NCBI RefSeq assembly: GCF_963676325.1
Contig: NZ_OY781099.1
Coordinates: 4,154,001-4,218,000 of the forward strand
DNA: 64,000 bases
Reading direction: 5' to 3'
From: an uncultured Bacteroides sp.
GTDB lineage: Bacteria; Bacteroidota; Bacteroidia; Bacteroidales; Bacteroidaceae
In this document: piece after piece, positions 35,686 to 43,988 of the stretch
Position numbering within the stretch: the stretch's first letter is position 1
Layout of the letters: each line of letters begins with the position of its first letter
Translations under genes and position numbers: made by a program
Notes under the pieces: generated by a model
The model's database searches: none
Seen by the model: only the letters and a program-made list of their open reading frames with translations
What the model was told of the DNA's origin: nothing

Positions 35686-37137
35686 CTATTTTTGTTTCTT
35701 TATCAGTAATGTAAGGCCAATAAAGGTAAATAAAGCATTAAATATCAATAATTCATAACTGAAGGAATATCCATTGAACCATGCCTGAGAATTCTTTTGC
35801 AGAATAAAGCAAAGAATGGGTGATAAAATAGCAACCAAAGGAACATATTTATCTCGTACTTGCTTTTTTATGAAGATACCAAAAGCAAACATTCCAAGAA
35901 TTGGTCCATAAGTATAACTTGCCAGTATATATACAGCATCAATAACACTCGTATTATTGAGCAGGTTTATAACAATAATAACCACTCCCATCACAACAGA
36001 CATTAATACATGAACCCGTTTACGGGTTTTTAATGTTTCTTCTTCACTTTTGTTTCTTGTACTACCAAGAATATCAATAGTAAATGAGGTTGTTAAAGCA
36101 GTAAGGGCAGAGCCTGCAGCAGAATAAGCCGCAGAAATAAGTCCTACAATAAACAAAACTCCTACAATCTGTGGGAAATAACCATGAGTGGCTATCAATG
36201 GGAAAAGTTCGTCACTCTTCTTGGGAATTGCAATTCCCGATTTTGAAGCAAAAATATAGAGTAACACTCCAAGTACCAAAAACAACAAGATAATAAATAC
36301 TTGTAAAATACCACTTGTTATCATATTCTTTTGAGAGTCTTTAAAGTTCCTGCAACTTAAATTGCGCTGCATCATATCCTGATCAAGGCCTGTCATGGCA
36401 ATCATTGTAAATACACCGGCAAGAAACTGTTTAAAGAAATATCTTTTATCATTAACATCATCAAAGAAGAACATCTTTGAATAGTCATGATCTGTAATAG
36501 CACTAACCATCCCACCAAAGGTGAGATTCAATTCTGAGGCAATATAATAAATACAAAAAAGAACAGAACCCACAAGACAGAGAGTTTTCAATGAATCTGT
36601 CCATATCAAAGCTTTCACCCCGCCCCGGAAGGTATAAAGCCAGACCAAAGAAACTGTAAAAATAACATTTAAGAAGAAAGAGAGATGCAATGGTTCAAAG
36701 ATCAATAATTGCAGAACCACGCAAACAAGGAATAAACGAACTGCTGCGCCCAGCATTTTAGATACAAAAAAGAACCAGGCTCCTGTTTTATAGGTTGAAA
36801 CTCCAAAACGATTTTCCAGATATTCATAAATGGAGACCAGATTCATTTTATAAAAAAGAGGAATAAGTAAAAATGCAATAATAAATTGTCCGGTTAAGAA
36901 TCCAAGTACCATCTGAAGATAAGAAAAGTTACTCACTGCCACCATTCCCGGAACAGATACAAAAGTAACCCCCGATATGCTAGAGCCAATCATTGCAAAG
37001 GCCACTACATACCAATGAGATTTTCTGTTTCCCACAAAAAAGCCTTGATTATCTGCTTTTCTGCCTGCAATATATGATATGGCAAATAAGATAATAAAGT
37101 AGCAAACAATGGTTGATAGTACTAGAACTGGAGTCAT
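35686..37137 (-). CDS. Sodium:solute symporter family transporter
   Basis: 483 residues with about 13 membrane helices. SSS family marks are FVGNRKSHWYVVAFAMIGSS, the GVTFVSVPG stretch and FIVGLISAAYSAAGSALTAL, where the sodium-site Ser/Thr residues lie. It should bring a small sugar, amino acid or peptide-derived solute across the inner membrane with sodium. Its stop lies just before the amidase start, so the two are co-transcribed, and released peptide amino acids or amino sugars are candidate substrates. It is separated from susD by a hairpin at 37153-37188. Confidence 0.88.
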   Translation of the reverse strand: MTPVLVLSTIVCYFIILFAISYIAGRKADNQGFFVGNRKSHWYVVAFAMIGSSISGVTFVSVPGMVAVSNFSYLQMVLGFLTGQFIIAFLLIPLFYKMNLVSIYEYLENRFGVSTYKTGAWFFFVSKMLGAAVRLFLVCVVLQLLIFEPLHLSFFLNVIFTVSLVWLYTFRGGVKALIWTDSLKTLCLVGSVLFCIYYIASELNLTFGGMVSAITDHDYSKMFFFDDVNDKRYFFKQFLAGVFTMIAMTGLDQDMMQRNLSCRNFKDSQKNMITSGILQVFIILLFLVLGVLLYIFASKSGIAIPKKSDELFPLIATHGYFPQIVGVLFIVGLISAAYSAAGSALTALTTSFTIDILGSTRNKSEEETLKTRKRVHVLMSVVMGVVIIVINLLNNTSVIDAVYILASYTYGPILGMFAFGIFIKKQVRDKYVPLVAILSPILCFILQKNSQAWFNGYSFSYELLIFNALFTFIGLTLLIKKQK

Positions 37138-37152
37138 AAATTCTTGATTTTT

Positions 37153-37188
37153 AAAAGGAAGTGATACTTTTAGGCATCACTTCCTTTT
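37153..37188 (-). terminator. Hairpin after susD: terminator or attenuator
   Basis: A 13-bp perfect stem (37153-37165 with 37176-37188) and a 10-base loop lie 28 bases after the susD-like stop. On the minus strand the stem ends in CCTTTT followed by A-rich DNA, a modest T-run. It could limit read-through from the SusC/SusD pair into the symporter and the enzymes. Confidence 0.65.
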
Positions 37189-37216
37189 TTAATTATTCAT
37201 CAATTAATAAAATCAA

Positions 37217-38908
37217 TTACCATCCTGTATTTTGTGTAAGTTTAGGATTCAATGTAATTTGTCCTGTTGGAATTGGCAGATAATAATGCTTATTCTCATC
37301 AAATGCACGAGATGTATTATATGCAACAATATAACCAGCAGCATTTACAATTATTTTAGTACTAGGATTAGGATCTGTTTCTTTAATATTAGCCCCTACA
37401 AATAATTCTGGATTATAAGTAGTATCAAGATACTTACCTTTTGCCCAACGCATTAAATCATCATAACGAAATCCATCCATCATTAGTTCAACTCGTCTTT
37501 CACGTCTAATTTCCCAAATCATAGGATTAACATCTGTATCACGTTTAGAATCATTAATAGCTACATCACCATTTGTTCCAGAATATGGTAGTCCTCCTAC
37601 AACTTTTAATGGAGCAATACCAGCACGGGCTCTTAGTTTGTTAATTGAAATATCCAAATCTGATTGATTCAGAGTTCCTAATTCTGCACATGCCTCAGCA
37701 TAATTTAAATAGACTTCTGATAGCCAGAATAATGGAGCATCTGTTGGATTATTCGGAGCTAATCTATCTGCGCTACTTAAGTCTTCATTCACAAATTTAA
37801 AACTCTTATAACCAGTAGTCGATGTTGTTCCTTTGTATACGTGATTTACATAACATAAACCATTATCAATAGTCTGACCTAAACGGCCGTCACGATCAGA
37901 AAGTACATTAGCTATGTTATTATCTCCTTTATATAAGGTAGACTGAGAAATAGGAAGACCATCTTTACAAACATAAGATTCAACTGCCCCCTTATTCAAT
38001 CCTGCAATAGTAGTAGAACTTGTCAGGAACCCACTCATTCCGTGAGTTATAACACCTGTCTGATATGATTTATACATTATAATCTCAGAGTTCTTAGATA
38101 AATCAAGAGAATTATATATTGAACGATAACTATCACAAAGCTTATAAGTGCTATTAATCAACGTTGCAGAAGATTCTTTTGCAGCTTGAAGATACTTTTC
38201 ATAATCGGCAATTTTATGATATTTCCTAAATGTTCCTTCGAATAAACAAACTCTTGACTTTAAAGCTAAAGCAACATTTCTATTTACTCGATCATCTCCT
38301 TGATTTGCATACATATTAGCACAAGCATAATTAAGATCGGCTAATACACTATCCATTACAAGAGTTCTTGGATCACGAGCCTTATAAAGGATATCACCGT
38401 TACTTATATCTAAAGACTTGTTAACCCATGGTACATCTCCATAGTTCTTTACTTTATTAAAGTATTCATATGCTCTAAAGAATCGGGCAACTCCAGTCCA
38501 ATGAGCTTTTGCAGCATCTGACATTGGCACTTTAGGGACTCTCTCCAATAGCACATTAGCTTTACGAATAGCATCCCAAGCCCAAGTTCCTGTATACACA
38601 TCTTGATTAATCGTTTTATCAAATGTATAAGTACAGGCAGACGCAGGTGCATTTTTACTGAAATCCGAGAAGCTTTCAGAAACCATATCGTCATTAAACT
38701 GCTTAAAGTAAAATCCTTTAGTTGAGTTACCATTGCCATATCCTTCAAATTGATTATATAGGCTAAAAGCAAAAACACTAACGTTATTCTCAGAAGTCCA
38801 TAAATTATCATCAGTAAATTGATCTAATGGCTGTCTATCCAAGAAATCAGTACAGCCCACAGTCATAAATGCTGCAGCCGCGAGAGTTAAAATATATTTT
38901 GTCTTCAT
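37217..38908 (-). CDS. SusD/RagB-family outer-membrane nutrient-binding lipoprotein
   Basis: 563 residues. A lipoprotein signal has its lipobox Cys at residue 19 (FMTVGC), followed by DFLDRQPLDQFTDDNLW, the SusD start pattern. The TPR-like region contains AKAHWTGVARFFRAYEYF, and the C-terminal end has the usual RRERRVELMMDG and YYLPIPTGQI text. SusD proteins cap the SusC channel at the cell surface and bind the glycan. Placement with the paired SusC and a muropeptide gene series suggests a peptidoglycan-derived ligand, but ligand type cannot be read from the sequence. Confidence 0.95.
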   Translation of the reverse strand: MKTKYILTLAAAAFMTVGCTDFLDRQPLDQFTDDNLWTSENNVSVFAFSLYNQFEGYGNGNSTKGFYFKQFNDDMVSESFSDFSKNAPASACTYTFDKTINQDVYTGTWAWDAIRKANVLLERVPKVPMSDAAKAHWTGVARFFRAYEYFNKVKNYGDVPWVNKSLDISNGDILYKARDPRTLVMDSVLADLNYACANMYANQGDDRVNRNVALALKSRVCLFEGTFRKYHKIADYEKYLQAAKESSATLINSTYKLCDSYRSIYNSLDLSKNSEIIMYKSYQTGVITHGMSGFLTSSTTIAGLNKGAVESYVCKDGLPISQSTLYKGDNNIANVLSDRDGRLGQTIDNGLCYVNHVYKGTTSTTGYKSFKFVNEDLSSADRLAPNNPTDAPLFWLSEVYLNYAEACAELGTLNQSDLDISINKLRARAGIAPLKVVGGLPYSGTNGDVAINDSKRDTDVNPMIWEIRRERRVELMMDGFRYDDLMRWAKGKYLDTTYNPELFVGANIKETDPNPSTKIIVNAAGYIVAYNTSRAFDENKHYYLPIPTGQITLNPKLTQNTGW

Positions 38909-38920
38909 ATTTTTATCTGT

Positions 38921-41900
38921 TTAAAAAGTTGCTTGAATACCAAAAGAGTAGGTACGTGAAAAAGGAGCTGTACGACCATATCCACCAGAATCAATTCCTT
39001 CGCCTGTATTAATTTCCGGATCAAGAGGTAGCGCGCCCATTTTATCAAATGTCAGTAAATTCTGTCCACTAACATAGATTCTGAACTTTTGCATACAAAC
39101 TTTCTTTGATAATGAACTAGGAAGCGTATAGCCGAAAGTTACATTCTTCAGCCTTAAATATGCTGCATTCACAAGATATTTAGACTGTGGATAGAAGTTA
39201 TTTATACCTGAACCAATACCACTAACGTTACCTGTACCACTATTACCTGGATATAATCTTGGATAAAAAGCATTCTGGTTATCTTCTGTCCAATAATCTA
39301 GTTGATGATTCCACAAAACGTCGGCACGACTATAATATGGAATATAAACATCGCCCGGAAGCCATAAATCACGCTTTGCTACACCTTGAAGAGTAACTTC
39401 AAAATCAAAGTCTTTGTATTGAGCACCCAGTTTAAATGCATATTGATATCTTGGAGTAGAATTACCAATTCTCTTTAAATCTCCATGATCATCTAATGTT
39501 GATTTTCCCCAATCCAGAACTCCATTTCCATTTAAATCAGCATATTTAACATCTCCTGCACCATATTTAAAATTACCAGTTTCAAGTTTACCTTGATAAG
39601 CAACAATAGCATCGCGAGTATCATTCGAGTTCCAGTAACGATCAGTTACAAATCCCCAAATTTCACCAATTTCTTTTCCTTTATAATTAGAATTCAGAAT
39701 CTTTGTATCATTATCATATTTAGTTAACTCGCTCTTATAATCAGATAAACTTGCTGTTGCATACATACTCAAGTTTTTATTAAATCTATGATTAAAGTCT
39801 AAAGCGATTTCCCAACCACGGGTTCTCATTGTACCTGCATTCATTTTAGGCATTGTAGTACCAAATACATCTGGCAAAGTTTTACCGGGAGCTAACATAT
39901 CGCTTGTTGTGCGTTGGAACCAGTCAGCACTAACACCCAGCTCATCATTAAAGAAACGGGCATCAATTCCGAGATCAGCAGTGGTAATAGTTTCCCAAGT
40001 CAAAGAACTAGCTATAGCACGAGGATTTCCTACGGTTGAAACTTTCTTTCCATTTTCAATCCAATAAGCATTACCTGTAGTCATAACAGGAAGGAACTGG
40101 TAAATATCACCAACGTCTGTTGAACTACCAACATCCTGGTTACCAATTGAACCATAAGAAGCACGAAGTTTCAAATTAGACAAATAAGGTTTAACTGGAT
40201 CCATGAAAGATTCTTCAGAGATACGATAACCTACAGATGCAGAAGGGAAAAAGCCCCATTGATCTTTAGTAGGAAAACGAGAAGATCCATCATAACGACC
40301 ATTTACTTCAAATAAGAACTTGCCATTATAGTCATAATTTCCACGGAAGAAAAAGCCTGCAACAGCAGTTTCACGAGAAGCACTACTAGCATCTTTCAAA
40401 CCAGATGTTAATCCTATCTGTCCAAAATCAGGGGACATTAATTGCTTTCCTTGCGCGTACACTTTCTTGTATGAAGCATATTCGGCATTAGTACCGGCCA
40501 TTAATTTGATGGTATGTTTCTTAGCAAACATCTTATCATAAGTGAAATAACCATTAAAAGCCCAATTATCTTCAGTTATTTCTGTGAAGTTAGTTTCATC
40601 AGTACCTGCTCCTGGTGCGTTAATATAAGAATATGGATTTCCATCTGTCCAGAAGTTATACGCTATTGTAGTACCACCTGTCTGATGATCAGAATAACGT
40701 TTAGTACCATAAGTAAAGTCTGTTTTAAAAGTTAAGCCATCAATAATTTTGGCTGTAGCATTTACAGAATAACGGTTCAGAATATCTCCTTTTTCACAAG
40801 TATTAGCTTGTCTTAAGAATCCTGCGCTATGACGGAACTCTTTTCCTTCATAAGTACCAAATGGGAAGTAAGCACCCCAACGCATAAAATATTGATAGTA
40901 ATTTTGATATGCATACGGATACTTGGTTTTTGTATCAACCAACATAACCTTTATTCCCAAATTCAACCATTTAGTAACATCTGTATTCAAGGAAAGACTA
41001 CCATTCAATTTGCTATAATCATTTTCTTTCGCTTGCTTCAACCAACCATCCTGAGAAGAATATCCCATAGAAATATTATATGTGGTCTTATTACTTGTAC
41101 CTGAGACTGAAACATTATGATTCTGTTGGAATGTGCTCTTATTCAACATTTCATCGAATGGATTCCATACACGATAAAAATAAGCTTGACCGCCTATCAT
41201 TTCCCAGTCTTCTCCATATACCATCTCGTTTCCTTTACGATTATTGGCATATTTTTCTTTCCAGGTTGTAATTCCTTTTATCAATTGAGGAAAATACATA
41301 CCAAACACCTCTGGATTAGCTATTCCTGCTCTGTTGTTGGCAAGTGTTCCAGCTTCCAGCTCTTTTATAGGATCTGAATATTCCGGTAAATTCATTCGAT
41401 AATTCCAGGCTAAGTTATTTGTATATTGTACCTGAACCTTATCTTGCGTTCCTGCTCCTGTTTTAGTTGTAATCAATACTACACCAAATGCAGCACGAGC
41501 ACCATAGATTGATGAAGAAGCAGCATCCTTCAAAACTGAGATGTTAGCAATATCACTAGGATTCACGAGACTCAAGTCGGATATTTCAACGCCATCAAGT
41601 AACAATAATGGAGCACCTGTACCATTTAATGATCCCAAACCACGAATTTTAATATCTGGAGTTGAATTTAGTTCACCAGATTTGAATGTAATAGTTAAAC
41701 CCGGCACCATACCTTGCAAGCCTTTTTGCATATCATTGATAGGTTTGCTTCCAAAGACCTTTGCTACATCAACTGTACTTACTGCACCAGTCAGGTTTTC
41801 TTTCTTTTGTACGCCATAACCAACGACAACGACTTCCTGTAACAGTTCAGAATTTTCTTTCAGTACAATATTAACAGCAGTTTTACCGCCTACTGCAACT

Positions 41901-42235
41901 TCCTGCTTCTGAAAACCAATATAGGAAACCACCAAAGTTGCATTTGGTTTTACTTTCAAAGTAAACTTACCATCAATATCAGTGATAGCTCCATTATTCT
42001 TTGTTCCCTTTTCAATAACGCTTGCGCCGATTACGGATTCACCTTTTGAATCGACCACTGTTCCCTTTAGAGTAATTGCCTGTTGCTGCTGCTCACTTAC
42101 GTTATGAGTAGCATTAACATTCCAAACACCTGCGATAGCGTTCATACTCCCAACTGTAGAGAAGAGGGAAGCAATGGTTAGCGCCGTGAGAAACTTCTTT
42201 GAGAATGTTTCCCGAGATAGTTGAATTTTGTTCAT
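38921..42235 (-). CDS. SusC/RagA-family TonB-dependent outer-membrane transporter
   Basis: 1104 residues. A leader of about 35 residues is followed by a carboxypeptidase-D regulatory-like domain (TLKGTVVDSKGESVIGASV, about 53-130), a TonB-box region (LQEVVVVGYGVQKKENLTG), the plug (LLLLDGVEISD, KDAASSSIYGARAAFGVVL) and a long beta-barrel ending FGIQATF. It imports ligand handed over by the SusD partner using TonB energy. The susD-like gene is 12 bases downstream. No N-terminal sigma/anti-sigma signalling extension, ECF sigma, hybrid two-component or SusR-like regulator gene is visible nearby. It is the first gene of the 25-kb leftward series. Confidence 0.95.
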   Translation of the reverse strand: MNKIQLSRETFSKKFLTALTIASLFSTVGSMNAIAGVWNVNATHNVSEQQQQAITLKGTVVDSKGESVIGASVIEKGTKNNGAITDIDGKFTLKVKPNATLVVSYIGFQKQEVAVGGKTAVNIVLKENSELLQEVVVVGYGVQKKENLTGAVSTVDVAKVFGSKPINDMQKGLQGMVPGLTITFKSGELNSTPDIKIRGLGSLNGTGAPLLLLDGVEISDLSLVNPSDIANISVLKDAASSSIYGARAAFGVVLITTKTGAGTQDKVQVQYTNNLAWNYRMNLPEYSDPIKELEAGTLANNRAGIANPEVFGMYFPQLIKGITTWKEKYANNRKGNEMVYGEDWEMIGGQAYFYRVWNPFDEMLNKSTFQQNHNVSVSGTSNKTTYNISMGYSSQDGWLKQAKENDYSKLNGSLSLNTDVTKWLNLGIKVMLVDTKTKYPYAYQNYYQYFMRWGAYFPFGTYEGKEFRHSAGFLRQANTCEKGDILNRYSVNATAKIIDGLTFKTDFTYGTKRYSDHQTGGTTIAYNFWTDGNPYSYINAPGAGTDETNFTEITEDNWAFNGYFTYDKMFAKKHTIKLMAGTNAEYASYKKVYAQGKQLMSPDFGQIGLTSGLKDASSASRETAVAGFFFRGNYDYNGKFLFEVNGRYDGSSRFPTKDQWGFFPSASVGYRISEESFMDPVKPYLSNLKLRASYGSIGNQDVGSSTDVGDIYQFLPVMTTGNAYWIENGKKVSTVGNPRAIASSLTWETITTADLGIDARFFNDELGVSADWFQRTTSDMLAPGKTLPDVFGTTMPKMNAGTMRTRGWEIALDFNHRFNKNLSMYATASLSDYKSELTKYDNDTKILNSNYKGKEIGEIWGFVTDRYWNSNDTRDAIVAYQGKLETGNFKYGAGDVKYADLNGNGVLDWGKSTLDDHGDLKRIGNSTPRYQYAFKLGAQYKDFDFEVTLQGVAKRDLWLPGDVYIPYYSRADVLWNHQLDYWTEDNQNAFYPRLYPGNSGTGNVSGIGSGINNFYPQSKYLVNAAYLRLKNVTFGYTLPSSLSKKVCMQKFRIYVSGQNLLTFDKMGALPLDPEINTGEGIDSGGYGRTAPFSRTYSFGIQATF

Positions 42236-42617
42236 AAAAGATCAATAATTTAAAGTTGAGAAATTCATTAAATTCCTGTTTGAACTAGAAATGTAATAAG
42301 AAGTACAGATTTCCTGTTTAATAACGTTCATGTTCATATCATTCAATAATTAAGTAATAGTTATATAAATAGATTTGCTAGTTAAAATCAGAACAATAAG
42401 TCTTTTTAATTCGACAATTAAAATATGTATTACTAAACATTAATAAATATCAAAATTAGTGGTTTTAGTTTATAATCCAAAACAAATATTGTAATATTTT
42501 TAATGTTTTATCAATATTTTCAGATTAAATATCAAAATAACACATTAAAAGGTTATCATAAAACAATATGATATCATAATCAATATTATAATTATCATAT
42601 TAATATCAAATAAGAAT
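42236..42617. other. AT-rich upstream region of the SusC gene
   Basis: 382 bases between the SusC start and the end of the NodB-like gene on the same strand. It is very AT-rich with short near-palindromic A/T tracts (for example around 42470-42560). No open frame, tRNA, palindrome array or clear hairpin terminator is seen, and I could not place a convincing minus-strand TAnnTTTG box. It presumably contains the promoter and leader of the SusC/SusD transcript. Confidence 0.55.
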
Positions 42618-43583
42618 CTATAGTAACTTATCTACAGAAACAAATTCGTAGCCTAAAGCCTTTAAATGATTAATTATCTGATCTAATTTATTATAGAGTT
42701 TATCTGATCTTCCAGGATCTGTTCCAATATGAATCAAAAGCATAAAGCCATTTAATGAATGTACTTGCTCATATATCATAATATTGTTATAGATTTCTTC
42801 GGAAGATCGGTAGTTTTTCATCTGCGGCAAAGTATAATCAGCATTCGATGTAGTTCCTGGTGTAAAATTAACCAGTTGCACTCCCATTTCAGTGCACCAT
42901 GAAGATATATCGCTGTTATACCATTCGTAAGAAGGAAGGAAGTAGCGGAATTCAGGAAGTTTAATTCCGGCATTTATCATTGCCTGATAGTTGTCAGTCA
43001 GGTCTTTACGAAAAGCTTCACGCGAAACTAAAGTAGAGTCTCTTTTAGTCCAGTCGGCATAAAGTATGTGTTTATCGGAATGAGGGCCAAGATAGTGCCC
43101 GCCTTTCTGTAAGTGTTTTACCAATTTAGGGTAAGTTCTGTAAAAATCTCCGGTCAGAAAGAAAGAGCCTTTTACCTTTTGGTGTTTCAGTGTGTTGCAT
43201 ATTGCTTCACCACCATCGGCAAACTGGTGACCAGTAAAGACCAAAGCTATTTGTTTTTTTGAAGTATCTCCTTGAATAATCCCTCCAAGAACTACTTTGT
43301 TTGAGTTCTGATGGAGGGATTCTTTGGTTAGGTTAGTCATACAACAAGACGAAACTACATCACGCATCTTATGTTCACAGACTGAAAGGCCTGTTAAGCG
43401 GCCTTCATTTGCAATGTTATATTGATTAGATTGATTATAGTCAAAGCTATATTCATACTGATTATCGGAATATCCGGAGTTTTCTCTCAAAAATTCACAT
43501 CCGTCGGAACTATGCATTTGCATTGCAAATACTGGTCCTGACAGCAGGTTTAAAGAGAGCAGTATGAATTCGATTTTTCTCAT
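42618..43583 (-). CDS. Exported NodB-type polysaccharide deacetylase with altered motif 1
   Basis: 321 residues from the ATG at 43583, giving a clean signal peptide (ending PVFAMQ); 43613 is an upstream alternative. The NodB domain covers about 105-321. Motif 2 is intact (GPHSDKHILYADW), as are FRYFLPSYEWYN and LLIHIGTDP. Motif 1, normally TFDDG, reads VFTGHQFADGG, so the catalytic and metal Asp pair is rearranged. The 85 residues before the domain are low in known features. Peptidoglycan or exopolysaccharide deacetylation is possible. It is on the same strand as the SusC series but 382 bases upstream of it. CAAACATA at 43624-43631 gives a minus-strand -7 box. Confidence 0.78.
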   Translation of the reverse strand: MRKIEFILLSLNLLSGPVFAMQMHSSDGCEFLRENSGYSDNQYEYSFDYNQSNQYNIANEGRLTGLSVCEHKMRDVVSSCCMTNLTKESLHQNSNKVVLGGIIQGDTSKKQIALVFTGHQFADGGEAICNTLKHQKVKGSFFLTGDFYRTYPKLVKHLQKGGHYLGPHSDKHILYADWTKRDSTLVSREAFRKDLTDNYQAMINAGIKLPEFRYFLPSYEWYNSDISSWCTEMGVQLVNFTPGTTSNADYTLPQMKNYRSSEEIYNNIMIYEQVHSLNGFMLLIHIGTDPGRSDKLYNKLDQIINHLKALGYEFVSVDKLL

Positions 43584-43988
43584 AGTATTATATAATAAGA
43601 TATAGGTCAACATCTTACAATTGCAAACATAAGTAATTAAAATCTAATAATATGAATTTATACATTAAATTATTGTTTTCAATACTTAATTTATCTAAAA
43701 TTCAATTCTTAATGATTAATTAGATGTTATATAGCAGTTAAAATACAATAAGTCAGCAGAGTTTAATCACAAGATCAATCTAAAAAAAATAAAAAGCAGG
43801 CGGGAGTTCAAAAAGAATGTAACCGGAGTTTATTATTCCTCTGTACAAAAGAATTAATTCTTCTGTACAAAACATTGTTTTCTTTTGTACAAGACAATTA
43901 ATTGTTTTGTACAAGAACGCACAAATCAAGCTATTAATTATATTATTTTATCTTTGTAAAATTATAATAAACTAAAGAAAAACACAAA
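43584..43988. other. Divergent spacer with palindrome array
   Basis: 405 bases between the leftward NodB-like gene and the rightward helicase-like gene. The first 250 bases are AT-rich with a minus-strand -7 candidate (43624-43631). A four-unit palindrome array lies at 43841-43915. A plus-strand -7 candidate, TATCTTTG, is at 43949-43956, 33 bases before the GTG start of the helicase-like gene, with no TTTG at the -33 spacing. No gene is seen. Confidence 0.6.
43841..43915. repeat. Array of four palindromes at 22-bp pitch
   Basis: GTAC cores lie at 43843-43846, 43865-43868, 43887-43890 and 43909-43912: spacing 22, 22 and 22 bp. Units 1 and 2 carry their long arm to the right (TGTACAAAAGAATT, TGTACAAAACATTG); units 3 and 4 carry it to the left (TCTTTTGTACAAG, ATTGTTTTGTACAAG). 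Each neighbouring pair (1+2, 3+4) also forms a near-perfect inverted repeat around AATTAATT. The array shares its core and pitch with 16814-16889. It is in a divergent spacer, about 35 bases upstream of the helicase-like gene's -7 candidate. Function unknown. Confidence 0.9.

Noticed and set aside
43841..43915. Simple rho-independent terminator
   Set aside because: The palindromes have almost no loop, no T-run follows, and the array lies in a divergent promoter region where no gene ends.
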